Translations under genes and position numbers: made by a program
Notes under the pieces: model-generated
Seen by the model: only the letters and a program-made list of their open reading frames with translations
What the model was told of the DNA's origin: nothing
Database searches by the model: none
Origin: Scylla paramamosain
Lineage: Eukaryota; Arthropoda; Malacostraca; Decapoda; Portunidae
NCBI RefSeq assembly: GCF_035594125.1
Contig: NC_087192.1
Coordinates: 195,001-259,000 of the forward strand
Length of the DNA stretch: 64,000 nt
Direction of reading: 5' to 3'
Shown here: positions 1 through 17,970 of the stretch, piece by piece
How the letters are laid out: each line of letters starts with the position of its first letter
Numbering within the stretch: position 1 is the stretch's first letter

Positions 1-133
1 TTCTCAAGAATAGTGGAATTAGTAGTGATGTTAGTAAATTTGTGGATGACACGAAGATAGGTAGATTAATTAAGTCTGAATCAGATGCCATCACCTTGCA
101 GGCAAATTTGGATAGGATGAACGAATGGAAGTG
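1..133 (+). mobile_element. LINE reverse-transcriptase fragment (family C)
   Basis: The + strand reads as a non-LTR reverse transcriptase segment around the catalytic YADD-like box: FVDDTKIG is followed by a stretch ending LQANLDRMNEWK. The segment runs off the left edge and stops at a TGA after NEWK. It is a 5'- and 3'-truncated relic. The same family appears to be represented by the C-terminal fragment near 24.5 kb. The clade is not certain. Confidence 0.7.
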
Positions 134-318
134 AATTGAAATGCCATGATTCTGTTCCAGCCCGCCCAAAAAAAGTTTGCAAATTACGCCATATTTCAAA
201 ATTATTGAATGCTTGTTTTATTTTTGTGAACATCCTTGGTCTTAAAATGCAGGAGAGTTGGCAGACACACTGTCAGCTATCACTGTCAAGTTTGAGTTTG
301 AGAGATAAATTGTGGCTC

Positions 319-566
<248 letters not shown>

Positions 567-573
567 CAGCTAC

Positions 574-1878
<1,305 letters not shown>

Positions 1879-1936
<58 letters not shown>
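1879..1936. repeat. (TA)n microsatellite
   Basis: 58 bp of pure TA repeat, preceded by short TG repeats. Confidence 0.97.
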
Positions 1937-1941
<5 letters not shown>

Positions 1942-2254
1942 CTTGTGATTCGAACATCCTTCAATTTGAACGGGGCGAACAAATTTTGTCCTCCAATTTG
2001 AACGCATTCCTCCAATTCAAATACAAACACCCATTCAAGCGACTCCACTTGGTCAGTCCCTCTAGTGTGACTCCTCCTTCCCTTACCTTCTTTCTCATTC
2101 CCTCCATCTTCCATCCCTGCCCCTCTCTCCCATCCCTCCCCATTTCCTCCCTCCTTCAATCTATTCCACCCATCATGCCTCTCACTCTCTCTCTTGCCCC
2201 ATGTACCCTCCTCCTCCTGTGTTCCTTTCCTCTCCCATCTCTCCATGCTTTGGA

Positions 2255-3390
2255 AATGAGTTATCTGAGGATGACATATTGAGTGAAAAGATAGGATAGG
2301 GAGAGCAGTTGAAGCATGTATGAAAGATGTATGTAAAGTACCTCTGCAGTTGAAGTGAAAAGGGGAGTAGTGGAATGGGTTTGAAGAAAAGTTTTTCAGT
2401 AAAGAATGGAGAGTGAAAATTTTCTAAAGAAAGTGTATGGAAGTAAAATTGAATGTGCTAGTAGGAGGGGAAGACCATTTGGAAGGTGGAAAAGTAGGGT
2501 AAAGAAGTACAGTGGAACCTCACTTCTCTAATTTAATTAATTCCTGAATGCTGTTCGAAATCTGAAATGTCCAGTAACCAAAACTATTTTCCCCATAAGA
2601 ATCATTGTAAAAATGGGTTAATCCATACTTGGACAGGTGACTGCTTTTTTAAACTTTTACAACAGTACTTTGTGCATAAAATCATGCAGGGAGGTCCTGT
2701 TATATGAGCATTAGGAAATTGATGATAGGAGATGAGTAAATTAGGGACTGTTTTCATTATATTTGCATAAAAATCCTATGATACAAGAATTAGTTTGGGG
2801 CAAGTTAAGTGATGGAAGGCCAGGTATCCAATTCAGTAAATCCAACAAATGCAGTTCCTGCTGTTTTCTCTCTCTGAAGCCTCAGAGAGAGTGGGGACTG
2901 TTCAACTGGGGAGTGGCAACACAATGTCACCACTCCCCAACACTGACACATCAGTTATCTGGTACAGATAAGTATTATGCTTATTTCATTTTCATTTACA
3001 ACTAAATAAAGAATAAAGCTATAAATAAGAAACCCCAAAAAGAGAACAGTATGGCGCAGACATGCACTGACCGAGGGCTGTGGCATGACTAACACACACA
3101 CTGTGATCATGTGTGTGCCGGCTGCCAGGTCGCTTGTTTGAGAACTGAATTAAGGTACAGCAACCAAAGCAATTATGAGTTCAGTTTTGTTTGTAAGCTG
3201 ATTTGTTTGAAAAGGGAGTTGTTCGATAACTGAGATTCCACTGTAGGTGTGTGAAAGGTGTGTTAATAGAGGGGGAACACTAGCTCAGGCAGAAAGGGAA
3301 TGTTTACATAAGGGGGAGGTGAAGGCACTTAGGCTGTGGTGACCTCTGTGGGGGATGCTCCCAAAGGGAGTCAGTATCACAGAGTTAGGT
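2255..3390 (+). mobile_element. LINE family B 3' fragment, interrupted by a MITE
   Basis: 2,255-2,509 carries the degraded C-terminal part of the family B polyprotein (RRGRPFGRWKSRVKKY-like). 3,244-3,390 continues it (CERCVNRGG-like) and reaches the 3' untranslated part with the phrase GGGGATGCTCCCAAAGG. The two halves are split by the insertion at 2,510-3,243. Comparable uninterrupted sequence is at about 8,975-9,110. The copy is dead: frames are broken. Confidence 0.65.
2510..3243. mobile_element. pogo/Tigger-like non-autonomous element (734 bp)
   Basis: The left end CAGTGGAACCTC and the right end GATTCCACTG form terminal inverted repeats. They are flanked on both sides by TA (2,508-2,509 and 3,244-3,245), the target duplication expected of Tc1/mariner/pogo elements. 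There is no transposase ORF. It interrupts a family B LINE, so it inserted later than that LINE. Assignment to the pogo branch is by TIR resemblance only. Confidence 0.7.
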
Positions 3391-3573
3391 GAAATAAATA
3401 CTTTTGTGTTATGTACAGGCATAATTATTGTGAAATACATTCATCTTTCCAGGATGTAGAAAGTGCATCATTGTTATAAGTAAGGAGTCAGACCAGACTT
3501 ATTAATTGGTGACTGGTTAAAAAACTATCAGAAGTCAGATATTTACTGGTGCTGGTCATGTAGGAATTCTTTA

Positions 3574-7382
<3,809 letters not shown>

Positions 7383-7465
<83 letters not shown>
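7383..7465. repeat. (AT)n microsatellite
   Basis: 83 bp of AT repeat. Confidence 0.97.
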
Positions 7466-7470
<5 letters not shown>

Positions 7471-7859
7471 TAGCTTATTCTTCATAGGAAAAATACCATA
7501 AGACAGTAATAGTACCATGTAGTCTCACAACACTTCCTCTCAATGATGTGGACTAAAAAGCATATCTGTTTCCTGCCATTTTCTATCCTGCTTATCAGTG
7601 GAAGGTTGAAATATTGTTTATTTGCCTCCCTTATAATTAGTTGTGCAGCACTTTTTTTTTATCAGATTTCATTTCCATGCTAGTGTTCAAGTAACAATGT
7701 CAGTGAGTCAGTTACAGAGGTTTCATGTCCACTGTACCAGTGGTATGTTTGTGAGAGAAATGGTGGAAACAGGTTGGTGCTCATGCTCTAGTTATTGCTG
7801 GCCTTTATGATGTACAATCTTATTATTATTATTGTTGTTGCTGTTGTTATTATTATTAT

Positions 7860-9160
7860 CATTATTGTGAAGGAACTGATAGAAAGTAGATGGAGAATAG
7901 ATGAGGAGTCAGGAAGCTGAGTGAAAGAAGTTCAGTGAGAATAAGTAATTTTGGAAGTTAGAGATGGGGCAGGGGAAGAAGAGTGTGGGAATATGAGAAT
8001 GAAGAGAGTGGATAGAATTGTTGTGGGTAGCAAGGAGGAGGTGGAAGGTGTGCAGAAAAGGCATTGTTGACCATTCAATGAAGAGAACAGGTTGGGAAGC
8101 AGTAGTATCTAGTTTGGATATTGAAAGAGGTAGAGAATGCATGTTTATGCAGTGAAGAATTGATGAGAGAGGGGTAGAGAAAGTGATGGCCAGGTTAAAG
8201 TGTGACAAAGCTACAGGCTACAGGTGAAATATCTGTGGAAATGTTGAAGTATAAAGGTGAAGTGGTAGTAGGTTGGGTGCTTCTAGTACTTGTGTATAAA
8301 TTAACTGGTTTGGAAGCAGGGAGAACTGCCAGATAAGTGAAGGAAGGCAGTTATTATACAGTTGTATAAAGATAAAGGTTTTAGGAATTAGTGTTATAGG
8401 AGAAAAGTTTGATTGTTTGACTGACAGATTGATAGAAGTGACTGAGTGATAGGAAAAAAGTTTGCCTGTTTGACTCACAGACTGATAGAAGTGACTGAGC
8501 AAGACAGGGAAGTCTCAAGAAAGAAAAGGGCTGTACAGATCAGGTATTTGCAATTAAAATGCTATTAATGGAGTCTTTAGGAAAGGATGAAAAGCAGCAT
8601 GCAGTGTCCATGGACCAAGAGAAAGCATGCAACAGGATGGATGGGAAAGCCCTTTGGGACATTTTTAAGTTTTATAGTGTAGGAGGCACAGCAATCAAGT
8701 GTGCATGCTATGGAAGTTATCTGAGAGGGGCATATGGAGTTAAAAGATAGATGAGTGAGAGCAATGAGAGTTTTTTTTAGAGGGATGAGGAATATGTATG
8801 AGAGATAGGGGATGAGCACCTGTGCAAGTGGTATGGAAGGGATGAATAGGAACATACTGAGATAGTTTGGCCATATTGAGAGGATGAAGAGCAGAGTTTA
8901 TAAAAGAAACTATATATGAACAAAGTTGAAGGTGCAATAGGAGAGGAAGGCCACTTAGAAGGTAAAAGAATAGGGTAAAAGGAGTACATATATGTAAGAG
9001 ATGATTGTAGAGGCCATGTGCTTGAATAAGAAAGAAGGGAATGTGTGGATGGGGAGAGGTGGAGTCTTTTCTGCCTCGGCCATCCCCTTGGAAGATGCTC
9101 CTAGAGGTAGTGAGATGGCAGAGAAATAGATATATAAATAGATAGATAGATGGAAGGATA
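7860..9160 (+). mobile_element. LINE family B copy, 5'-truncated and degenerate
   Basis: The + strand holds broken reverse-transcriptase sequence. At about 8,559-8,700 it reads MDQEKACNRMDGKALWDI, equivalent to the motif A region (DLEKAYDRVD.KALW) of the intact family. It is followed by C-terminal and 3' sequence ending GATGCTCCTAGAGG and a tail with TAGATAGATAGATGG. Multiple stops and frameshifts make it non-functional. A second, longer copy lies at 29,950-32,130 and the two are alignable along much of their length. Confidence 0.75.
8403..8503 (+). repeat. Tandem duplication of about 55 bp inside LINE B
   Basis: AAAAGTTTGATTGTTTGACT... is followed about 55 bp later by AAAAGTTTGCCTGTTTGACT..., both continuing GATAGAAGTGACTGAG. 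In the related copy at 30,560-30,610 only one unit is present, so the duplication is specific to this copy. Confidence 0.7.
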
Positions 9161-9184
9161 GAAACAGAAAATTGTTATTAGGAA

Positions 9185-9300
9185 TGAGAATGCATGTTTA
9201 TGCAGTGAAGAATTGATAGAGAGGGGGTAGAGAAAGTGATGGCCAAAGCTACAGGCTACAGGCTACAGGTAAAATATCTGTGGAAATATCTTTGAAAAAT
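9185..9300 (+). repeat. Secondary copy of a LINE B internal segment
   Basis: The sequence from GAGAATGCATGTTTATGCAG to AAATATCTGTGGAAAT repeats 8,131-8,243. It lies just after the 3' tail of the same LINE B copy and carries an expanded CTACAGG triplet (three units). It is a local segmental duplication or a second truncated insertion. Confidence 0.65.
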
Positions 9301-11058
9301 ATGAAGTATGTAGTTGGCAAGTTTAGAGGAGCATGATTCAAGAAAAAAAAACCTAGAAGGTATCAAGAGTTTTAGGATGTGAGAAGCTGTCACAGTGGAT
9401 TGAACCACTGGTGTGGCACTCACAATTAATGAGAGTCTGATTTCATATCATTTAGGCTGAGATGAGCACCAAGACCTAACTGTAATTTGGTTAGTCTGGA
9501 CTGTCTTGTCACTATATAACTTTCTCTTCTGTTTAAGTTTTCTAGGAAAACACTCACTTCATTTTTTTGCCCCTTTGTCTCTTCTACTGAGACTCCATTT
9601 TCTCTTTGTCCCCTTCCCCCCAAAAATGGTATAGGATAGTAGCTGGAAGGATCAGAAGATGGATAATTTTAGTCTGCTTCTTTTTGTAAGGAAAGATGAA
9701 ATTTGATAGTTGAGAATGGAAAATTCCGACCAAGTGGGTGTGAGAATGGCAGTGTGGTTTTTGAGAGTGATAGGAGAGATCTTTGTAAAGCTTATGAGAG
9801 TGAAGGTGGAAAGCAGATAGGAAGAAGTCAAATATAGGAAGAATAATGTATATATTATTGTATATACTGTATAAGCAAGGAAGAACATGCATGATTTTAC
9901 CAATTTGTGAGCAGTAGGATACTGATGAGATGTAGTCAGAGATGTAGCATGTGAAAATGATGAAGTTTGTGAAGTAATGAGTGACAGATTGCAGACACTT
10001 TCTGCAAGGAAGAATTTAAAGTATCTGAAATGAATGAGTGCATCCTATAAGAATAAGAAATAGGATATAGATATAATCAATAGGTAACAAAACTAACAAA
10101 GGCTGGATATTAGGAAGGCAGTGCGCCAGGGTGGTGTGGCTGGATACATTTTTAGAGAGGTGCATAATAACTGTCAGCATCAATATATGTTATTACAGTA
10201 GTGAAAGCATATCTTGAAAGGAGTCCTTAACTAAAAGCTTCTTTATTAGCTGTATGAAGTGCAGATTTCACCATATGACTAGCTGAGCATCAAATATGAC
10301 TACACATCTAAGTCTTCAACAAGTGTATGAAATGAAAGATGTTTATAACCTGATCATGTTAATCATTATGTATTGAATTTTCCCACCATTTTATTTATTT
10401 ATTTATTATTTTTCTGCTCATTTCTGTGCCCTGAATGTTAATTTATTTCTCTACATTTTATAGCTTTAGCTATAAAGTCATTCATATTAATTTCTTAAAT
10501 GTTTTCAAATGGAAAAAAATGGACAATGGATAACGATGGACAATGGAACAGTGTATAAGGAATGAGCTCTTATTAGAAGAAATATATCTAAATTTTATGA
10601 TAAAATTAACAGGTTGTTATATTATCACTGCATTAAGCCAAGGAATCTGAGCACATATGTAATGGAAAAATTCTATTTCAAACCCTGCTTACTAGAAACT
10701 TCATTATATTGAACTTAAATCATACTAATTCTGGATGTTTGAATGGAACGTGGGGCATACTACCATACACTTATGAATATTATAGCCTGAAGGAGTATTC
10801 TGCAATGAATATTACAGCCTGAAGGAATGTGAAAATTTGTCGCATTGCATAACTATACTAAAATGACCAAATATAGTGTCAAAACAGAGTATACATATTT
10901 ATGGTGCAAGATATATGTGATAAAATATTTTGAAAAAGTTTTCATTCCTTCATTAATGAGCATATAATCACTCATGTGTCGACTTAGCACTGTGGTTATC
11001 CTCATGTTTTTAAGTTGATGTGAATTAGTTCTCAAGGGAACTTCATTGCTGCCTGTAG
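9301..11058. other. Non-coding intron, nothing recognised
   Basis: Low-complexity AT-rich sequence running to the polypyrimidine tract and AG acceptor of the exon at 11,059. A short imperfect duplication (GAATATTAYAGCCTGAAGGA, two copies about 38 bp apart) sits near 10,785-10,830. Confidence 0.5.
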
Positions 11059-11820
11059 TATGAGCTGGACCCAGTCCCTGCCAGGAGCTCGGAGGGCCCG
11101 TGGGGGACACAGGGAGGCTGCCTCAAATGGATCCCATGACAGTGGAGGCTTTCTGAGACTGGGCACAGACAGCACAGAACGAGACTATGCAAACTTGCCC
11201 CCAATTTACCTACCATACCACTCAGACTTGACCTATGACCAATTCCCAGTTACCTCCTCACAGAATTCAAATCCCCAGCAGTTTGAAAGGTGTGTGGAGG
11301 TCAGGCATGGAGATCCCCTTCCCAGTTACTCTCATGAATATTTCATGAGCAGTCAATACAGCCACAGGGAACAGGAGAATGAATACTCATATCTTGACTC
11401 CTGCAATACTTATTCTTTTTCTGATGCTGACAATTGCTATATGACCACTTCTTTCATTCTCAAAGATGATGAAGTTCCTTATCATGACCCTACTTGCACT
11501 ATAGCAAACTGTCAGCGGTCTACTTGTCTGGTGCCTGACCTCCCAGATGATACCACAATACCTTACCATTCCCTGACCACATATGACCAGTCAGACCCAG
11601 AGACAGAATGCCCCACTCACACTCGTTCCCGCTCACGACACAACAAGCGACATCGTCATCGGTCGAAGAGTGAAATGGGTTCCTTGAATGCCCCTGAACC
11701 TGCCTCTCACTCATTCCGAGATGCCCAGGATGCCCCTCCTGCCCCTGAGGGAGTGCCAGAATCCCTCAGAAGGGAGAAGCGCCCTCTCTCAGGCTCTGAT
11801 GTTCTGAGAATGTCTCCAAG
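11059..11820 (+). CDS. hppy: hppy/MAP4K3-like kinase, first visible exon (hinge, 762 nt)
   Basis: Internal exon of a germinal-centre-like STE20 kinase. The family phosphorylates MAP kinase kinase kinases, feeds JNK signalling, and has roles in amino-acid/TORC1 and Hippo-pathway control in the cytoplasm. The exon follows a TGCCTGTAG acceptor and ends AAG before gtagtt. It begins in phase 2 and ends in phase 2, so the ATG at 11,060 need not be a start. It encodes about 253 residues of disordered hinge. DSGGFL near residue 27 matches DSDGFL just after the kinase domain of vertebrate MAP4K3/5. Many tyrosines follow (YANLPPIY, YLPYHSD, YDQFP), then a basic RS-like patch RSRSRHNKRHRHRSKSE near residue 190. 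This hinge segment is much longer than in vertebrate paralogues. The kinase domain is not in the window and must lie upstream. The identity rests mainly on downstream exons spliced in frame. Confidence 0.85.
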
Positions 11821-13063
11821 GTAGTTCTTTGGTCACAGTTCTTGAATTGTTCCATTTCAGGGGAAAGTTCTTTATTTCAGTTATGTCATTAATTTGTCTT
11901 CACTTATTTGTAATGAATGGCTCTTGATTTATCTTCAGAGTTGTATGAAAATGGTCTTTGTCAGTTTTCTGTCTTGAAACTGTATTATGCAGAACTTCTT
12001 TAAAAAAGATAAATTGGCATGAGTATTATGTTTTTGACCACATCATTTTAATATCTAAGATTAGCAACTCAATAATTCTAGATGTAAAAATGGTTTTGCT
12101 TGTTTGATGTAATTAAATTTTGATTACACTATTAGATAATCTTTGTGGTCAGAAATATTTGTCATGCCCAGTTAGTTTGATATTTTATTTTCAAGCTTAA
12201 TCTTGAGTAATTTACAATTTTCAATAGTTTATTTTATTTTGCTACTGTATATAGCTTGTATGAAATGAAAGCATTTTCTTTTGTCCCCCTTTCCAGCATG
12301 GCATTATTATTATTACTTTTTTTTTTTTTATGTGTATTTAATCTTACATATGAGTAAGGCTGTAATACTTTTCCAGCTCATTGCTCTCATATGAATTGCA
12401 AGCTTCATCTTAAAAAACAAACTTAACATTACTGATCCATGAACTTTGATGATAATGTGATACAGGTAGTGAGTGCAGTGTAAAAGTCAAGCTTTTAGGT
12501 TGTTTGTACATAATGGACCTGTGGTTGAATCAATTTAACACACTTATAGAGAGCAGAACAAAGGTACTAATAGATCAGATATGTGGCACTGAATGTAACA
12601 GATGGCCTCTCCAGGTCAGTGAATGTTGCCATGGTAGGTGTAGCTTGGCTGACCATTGGTGGTTGTACTCCTACAGGGTGGGTTGTGTCTTTCAGTGTAC
12701 TGCTCACTTTCAAATTTCCTCACTTGTGGTATTATTTTCTATGAATTTATTTTTATTTATTTCATTATTATGGGTTGATTTTGCAAGTATTGAAGTTTTC
12801 CCATTCAATTCCCTTAATGTTGTGTATGTGTTAATAATCATGTGGCACTTCCACTAAATGCATTGCAGTCCCAAATTCCCTTTTAACTTAGTGTGAGCAT
12901 TTTGTCTTAAAAAAAAAAAAGAATTTTATTAACTAAATGCTTTGTCTTGGATAAACACAACTCACTGGCCCACATTGTCTTGGACCTCAGGGGATCACCA
13001 CCAGCCCAACATCATATTGCTCTTGCTACCTAACTCATTTCTTGTGTACCTTGCTCTCTACAG
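11821..13063. other. Intron 1 (1,243 nt)
   Basis: Phase 2 intron, gtagtt...ctacag, between the 762-nt exon and the 39-nt microexon. No repeat family was recognised apart from short T and A runs. Confidence 0.75.
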
Positions 13064-13102
13064 GAGCCTATTGCAGTATATTGATGAAGAGTTGCGAATG
13101 AG
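13064..13102 (+). CDS. hppy: hppy/MAP4K3-like kinase, 39-nt microexon
   Basis: Bounded by CTCTCTACAG and AG|gtatga. Using the AG carried over from the previous exon, it reads RSLLQYIDEELRM. This matches SLLKSVEEELHQRG in vertebrate MAP4K3, an unusually conserved stretch of the hinge. That match fixes the frame and ties the large exon to this gene family. It is 13 codons long and phase 2-2, so it could be skipped without frameshift. Confidence 0.88.
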
Positions 13103-13521
13103 GTATGAATTCTCCAATATTACTAGTTTGATATACTAACTGTTGTGTTCTTCTGTATGTCTAACAATGTACTTGTCACTAGAACAGCCTCACCCTATAG
13201 CATAGACAAAACTAAACAAGGAGATGACAGCAACAGTACATTAGTTATGCATGAAGCAACTAACCTTATGCATGCTTTTGGTGACTATTGAAGTGCTTGG
13301 GAAAATGGGAAATATTTACCTCACCCCTTCCTTACACTTTTGTGTTACTGGAATGATGTCAACATCCCAAAATCTTATTGTTGAGGACTCACCTCCTTGC
13401 AATCACAGTTTATCAGGCAGCTTAACATGGCTCTAGGTATCCCCAGAGGCCAGCACCAGCTCTGCAGTATGTTGCTTTCCATCAGGAATAATAATTGCTT
13501 AAGCATTTTTCTTTTTACTTT

Positions 13522-13872
<351 letters not shown>

Positions 13873-13876
<4 letters not shown>

Positions 13877-14550
13877 CACCTTTTCTTTGCTGAAGGTGAT
13901 ATGTATTTTTAAATCCTAGCTTTAGTAATGCTTTAAGTATGAGGAAGTACAGTTGAATTGGTTAATAGAAAATACACTCATTGACCCTATATTTTGATTT
14001 GCCTCATATAACCAAAATGGGTTGTTCCTATTGTTTATTATTTTCAGAGGCTTGTCTCATGCCACCTGTCTTCTGTCAAGTGCTTATCATATATTCAAGT
14101 GACATCTTACTTTTGTATTTGGATTCTTGGTTGGGATTTTCTTTTGGAATTACACTCCTTATCTGCCATTGATAACAATGAACATTTCTCAAGGAATTTT
14201 TTTGTATATTATTGAAGGGTATCAAACATGTTTCAGAACAACTGTGGTATACCTATTGTATCTAGGATCTGCCTCAGTCTTAACAGAAAACTAGCATGGC
14301 AACTTATAAGAAGACTTTAAATGTTTTTTAACCCTTTAATATTTGTATGCTAAAAAAAGCTGTGAATTTACTAGGGACAGTCCTGGTGAGGATGGCATGA
14401 TCTCCCTAGTGTTTGTCTTTAGTAAGTTTTCTGACATTGGTGAAAAAGCTGTTCAGGGAAAAGTCCATAGTTTTCACAGCTGGGTATTTGCCCACCATTA
14501 ATAATTTACTTGGAAAAGAAAACTGCCTAAGATCTTAAAAGATATAAATA
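13873..14550. other. Intronic stretch, nothing recognised
   Basis: Intron 2 sequence between the AC array and a TIR element. No coding or repeat family was recognised. Confidence 0.5.
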
Positions 14551-15205
14551 CAGTAAACCCTTAGTAAGTTGGATCAGCTGGGGGATAACCCCTGTCAGGT
14601 TATATAAATAACTGAGTTTCATAGGTGTAAATATGATCCATACCGTTGGCCACACCCACATTCACACATGACAAAAACATGTGTTTTCACTCACATCTCT
14701 ATCCTTGTACACCAACACATTAAAACATGGTGGTTTTTTTTTCAAAAATATTATATAATCTTGTAAAAACATGCTTAATAATGCACAGTTATCTTAAGTA
14801 AAGTACTGTATAATTGCAGTGAATGGAAGAATGAATTATTACTCACTACTGAGTTGTATGCAGTAGCAGCAGAACCAGTCTGTGGTTTCCAGAGGCCATC
14901 ACTATGGTAAAAAACAGTTTTGTAACACACTGACACTTATTGATAAATTAGCCACCAGTAAGTACAGTAATGATGAAGGTATAGGTACACTTAATGTTAA
15001 CCACTGTATCCTGCAGTGCAAGCATGTGTGTATGGTTGTACATATGTGGCATACCTTGTTCTTTTAATGGCACCATCCGAATTCTGGCAGAAAATCTTGT
15101 GATAATCCACATATTCATCATAATGTACAAGTATCTGAGGCCCAGAAAGCATCCGAGTTGCCTGATATCCAAGATTTAAGTATCTGGGTTAGAGAGGGTT
15201 TACTG
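14551..15205. mobile_element. pogo-like MITE (655 bp)
   Basis: The left end CAGTAAACCCTTAG and the right end AGAGGGTTTACTG are inverted repeats flanked by TA on each side (14,549-14,550 and 15,206-15,207). There is no transposase frame. The termini resemble those at 32,923-33,500 (CATTAAAACCTCC), suggesting a shared transposase source. Confidence 0.7.
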
Positions 15206-16344
15206 TAAAAAAAAAAAGAAAAAAAAAGAAAAGAAAAATAACTGTAAATTCAAAAAATCTTGCTGATTGTCACTCACCAAAAAAGTGAAGTTGAAAAGAT
15301 CTGAAGGAATGAAAGCTATCTTCATATCCTACTTCAAAGAGGTGGAAAGACACAATAAGGCAGTGTGAAGAGACCATTTAAATAATGAATTTGTAAGGCT
15401 AGCAGAATAAGGATGTGAATAGATGCAAATTTTCGTGTAGTATAGCCATGGAGAGTGGGCACACATATTTAAAAGGGAACATCAGGTTCAGAAGAGAAGC
15501 CTCAAAATATTGTTGTGCATAACAAGAAATATAGGAATGTTGCAGACTGGTGAAACTGAAGACAACCAAACATGCCATTCCAAGACTAGAGTGGTCACAC
15601 TCAACCCTCCATTTAACATACATTGATTTGACATCTTTCAGATGTAATTAACAAAATCTAGTTTTCTAAATGTCCAAAATCTGGTGATCAGAATGAGCAT
15701 CATTTGTGTAAAATTTGTGATGAAGTGTCTGGCCACCAAAAGCATAGAGATAAATGATTCAAATCCACAAGGGCAAGGAGGCCCGTGTTTGGTATTTCAA
15801 ATCAGTTGTACAAATGAGTGAAATATTCAATTGAAATGTCCAAATTTTTCCTCAGTATGATTTGGATTAGCCATTGTGTGAATTGTTTTTAATGAATAAT
15901 AAATTTACAGTGGTTTGATTTAAAAGATTTTCTACTTATTATGACTATTGGAATGCAAGTTAGGTTCTCCATAAATCTGGGTTATTGGAATACAGTATAT
16001 ATATATGTTGGATTTAATAGAATTCAAGTCAGGTCTATCAAAGTATTAATCAGTCAGAGAAACTATGCTGAGGATAAAAATTCATTATGCACAATTGGCT
16101 CGGGAACTCAACTAATGTCTTTGGAGCAAGGAAGAGTGGTTGCACATGATAGGAGTGAACGATGAACACTTATGAAAGCATAAAAGGGACATGACCTCAG
16201 TCCTCACTGAAAGGTTTGCATGTATTGCATCTGATCAGTTGATCAAGTCAGATGTGAAAAAGGCAGTGCATTCCCTTGTCCTCTTTCATCTTTCCTGCTG
16301 CCAGTGCCACCTTCTTTGTGCTGATGACTGGCTGTGCTTTTAAG
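15206..16344. other. Intronic stretch, nothing recognised
   Basis: AT-rich intron 2 sequence starting with an A-rich run. No gene, RNA or element was identified. Confidence 0.5.
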
Positions 16345-16745
16345 ATTTTAGTCAGTTGTCATGTGTTGGAAGAATTACACTATAGTCACAGTCATGGGAA
16401 CTGAAGATTTAATTATTTTGCTCTTGGCAACGTACTTGTCAGCACTGTCCAAAACTATTTATGTAGTAGGATTATGAACGCTTATCACTATTAATAATAT
16501 ATACAGGAAGCTGTGGCAAAAACTACCAAATATAGTAAATTTTCAGTTTCAACTAATAAACATTGCTACTGACAGCAATTGTTGCCTCTATATACAGTAT
16601 TATTAATAGTGATCAATATCCCTAAAGCATATCACTTCCATAGTATCAGACAGTGTTGACAAGTATGTTGCCAGAGCACAGTAGTACAACCTTCAGTATC
16701 CATGACTATGACTATAGTTACTGCAAGTAATGGCACATTAAGAAA
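16345..16745. repeat. Large imperfect fold-back (inverted repeat, ~400 bp)
   Basis: The left arm contains TATAGTCACAGTCATGG, CTCTTGGCAACGTACTTGTC and ATCACTATTAATAATA. The right arm carries their reverse complements in mirror order: TATTATTAATAGTGAT at about 16,599, then GACAAGTATGTTGCCAGAG, then CCATGACTATGACTATAG. Arms are about 160-170 bp with a central loop of about 70 bp. Boundaries are approximate and no target duplication was fixed. It is likely a fold-back MITE; an RNA hairpin is possible. Confidence 0.65.
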
Positions 16746-16783
16746 TATGGCATTTTAGGAGGAAAACAATTTTTTTTTCTTTG

Positions 16784-16817
16784 CGTGTGTGTGTGTGTGT
16801 GTGCGCGCGCACGCGCT
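16784..16817. repeat. (TG)n joined to alternating GC/AC purine-pyrimidine run
   Basis: GTGTGTGTGTGTGTGTGCGC continues as GCGCACGCGC, a strictly alternating purine-pyrimidine run with CG steps in an otherwise CpG-poor region. This is a classic sequence type for left-handed DNA. Confidence 0.8.
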
Positions 16818-17860
16818 TGTGTTTGTGCACACACTCAGGTACATTTATATACTACTGCATACTATTTTGTCTAAAGTTGGTCAAAGGCAGTTTTCCTGTA
16901 CAGTTCCTTAATTATGAACCTTTTGGGCCATCATTGGTATTTTTTCCACTTACTGAAAGTGCCATAAATTCATCAAAAGAAACGTGTAGTGGGTGGCTGG
17001 TGTGAATTACTTTAACAGAGGGCTTTGCTGGTAGGTTAGTCTATGCATTTAATCCCTCCGTACAAATAATGATCAGTATCTTATGATACAAGTGCAGGCA
17101 TTAATACATTCTTTATAATTAAACTTCATGCTATGTCTCTAGGGTGTAACTCTTTCAACGCTCATAATTTTCATGTTTCTTCTTCAGATATTCATTAACT
17201 AAAAATATTATTATTTCAGAATCAGCCTTTTTTTACATTTATGATTTTTTTACAAACTTCCCTAATGCTTACAGGTGAATTAAGATTTACGAACATTCAG
17301 TTTATTGGTAAGTTTACAGATATGAATATTATGATTTTTATCCTTTAGTCTTGTTCACAAATATAGCATTTTTATGAATAAATCTTAAAAAGAAAATATT
17401 GTTGAAAACATTTAATGAGGAAAAAATCTAAATCCATAAATGTTCTCAATATGTGAAAAATTCTTAAGAAATACAACTTATTCGTAAATTGCAGTTCGCC
17501 TGTATGCTGCAGTGCAAATAAGTTAATGGCATTATAAGAGAATAATACTGTTAATAAAAGGCATATATACAGAGGTCCTTTCTGGCAAGGGAAATAGTAC
17601 ATACTCTGAGACAAGGTTCTGCATATTTCAGCACAAGTTCTCCATCATTTGAAAGAGTTTATTAGTTTTTGGGTGTTAATATGACTATCTCTTGGTTTTT
17701 TCGGTGTTCCTGGTGGGTCTGGGTGTGGCAGGCCATGGTTCCCGTTGGGTCGCATGTGGTCACGTCTGGTGCATGGCCGTGGTCACAAGCGGTGGTATGT
17801 AGGGTGGCATGCATCAGGAGCTTGTGTAACCCCATTCATGCCATTCTTTAACACTGAGCA

Positions 17861-17863
<3 letters not shown>
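16818..17863. other. Intronic stretch, nothing recognised
   Basis: Mostly AT-rich. About 17,700-17,840 is locally GC- and CpG-richer (GGTCGCATGTGGTCACGTC) and may be a young insertion of unknown kind. No coding family was recognised. Confidence 0.45.
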
Positions 17864-17921
<58 letters not shown>

Positions 17922-17970
17922 CAACAAAACATGAACTTGATTGAATCTTGTAAAAATACAGATCAGTAAA

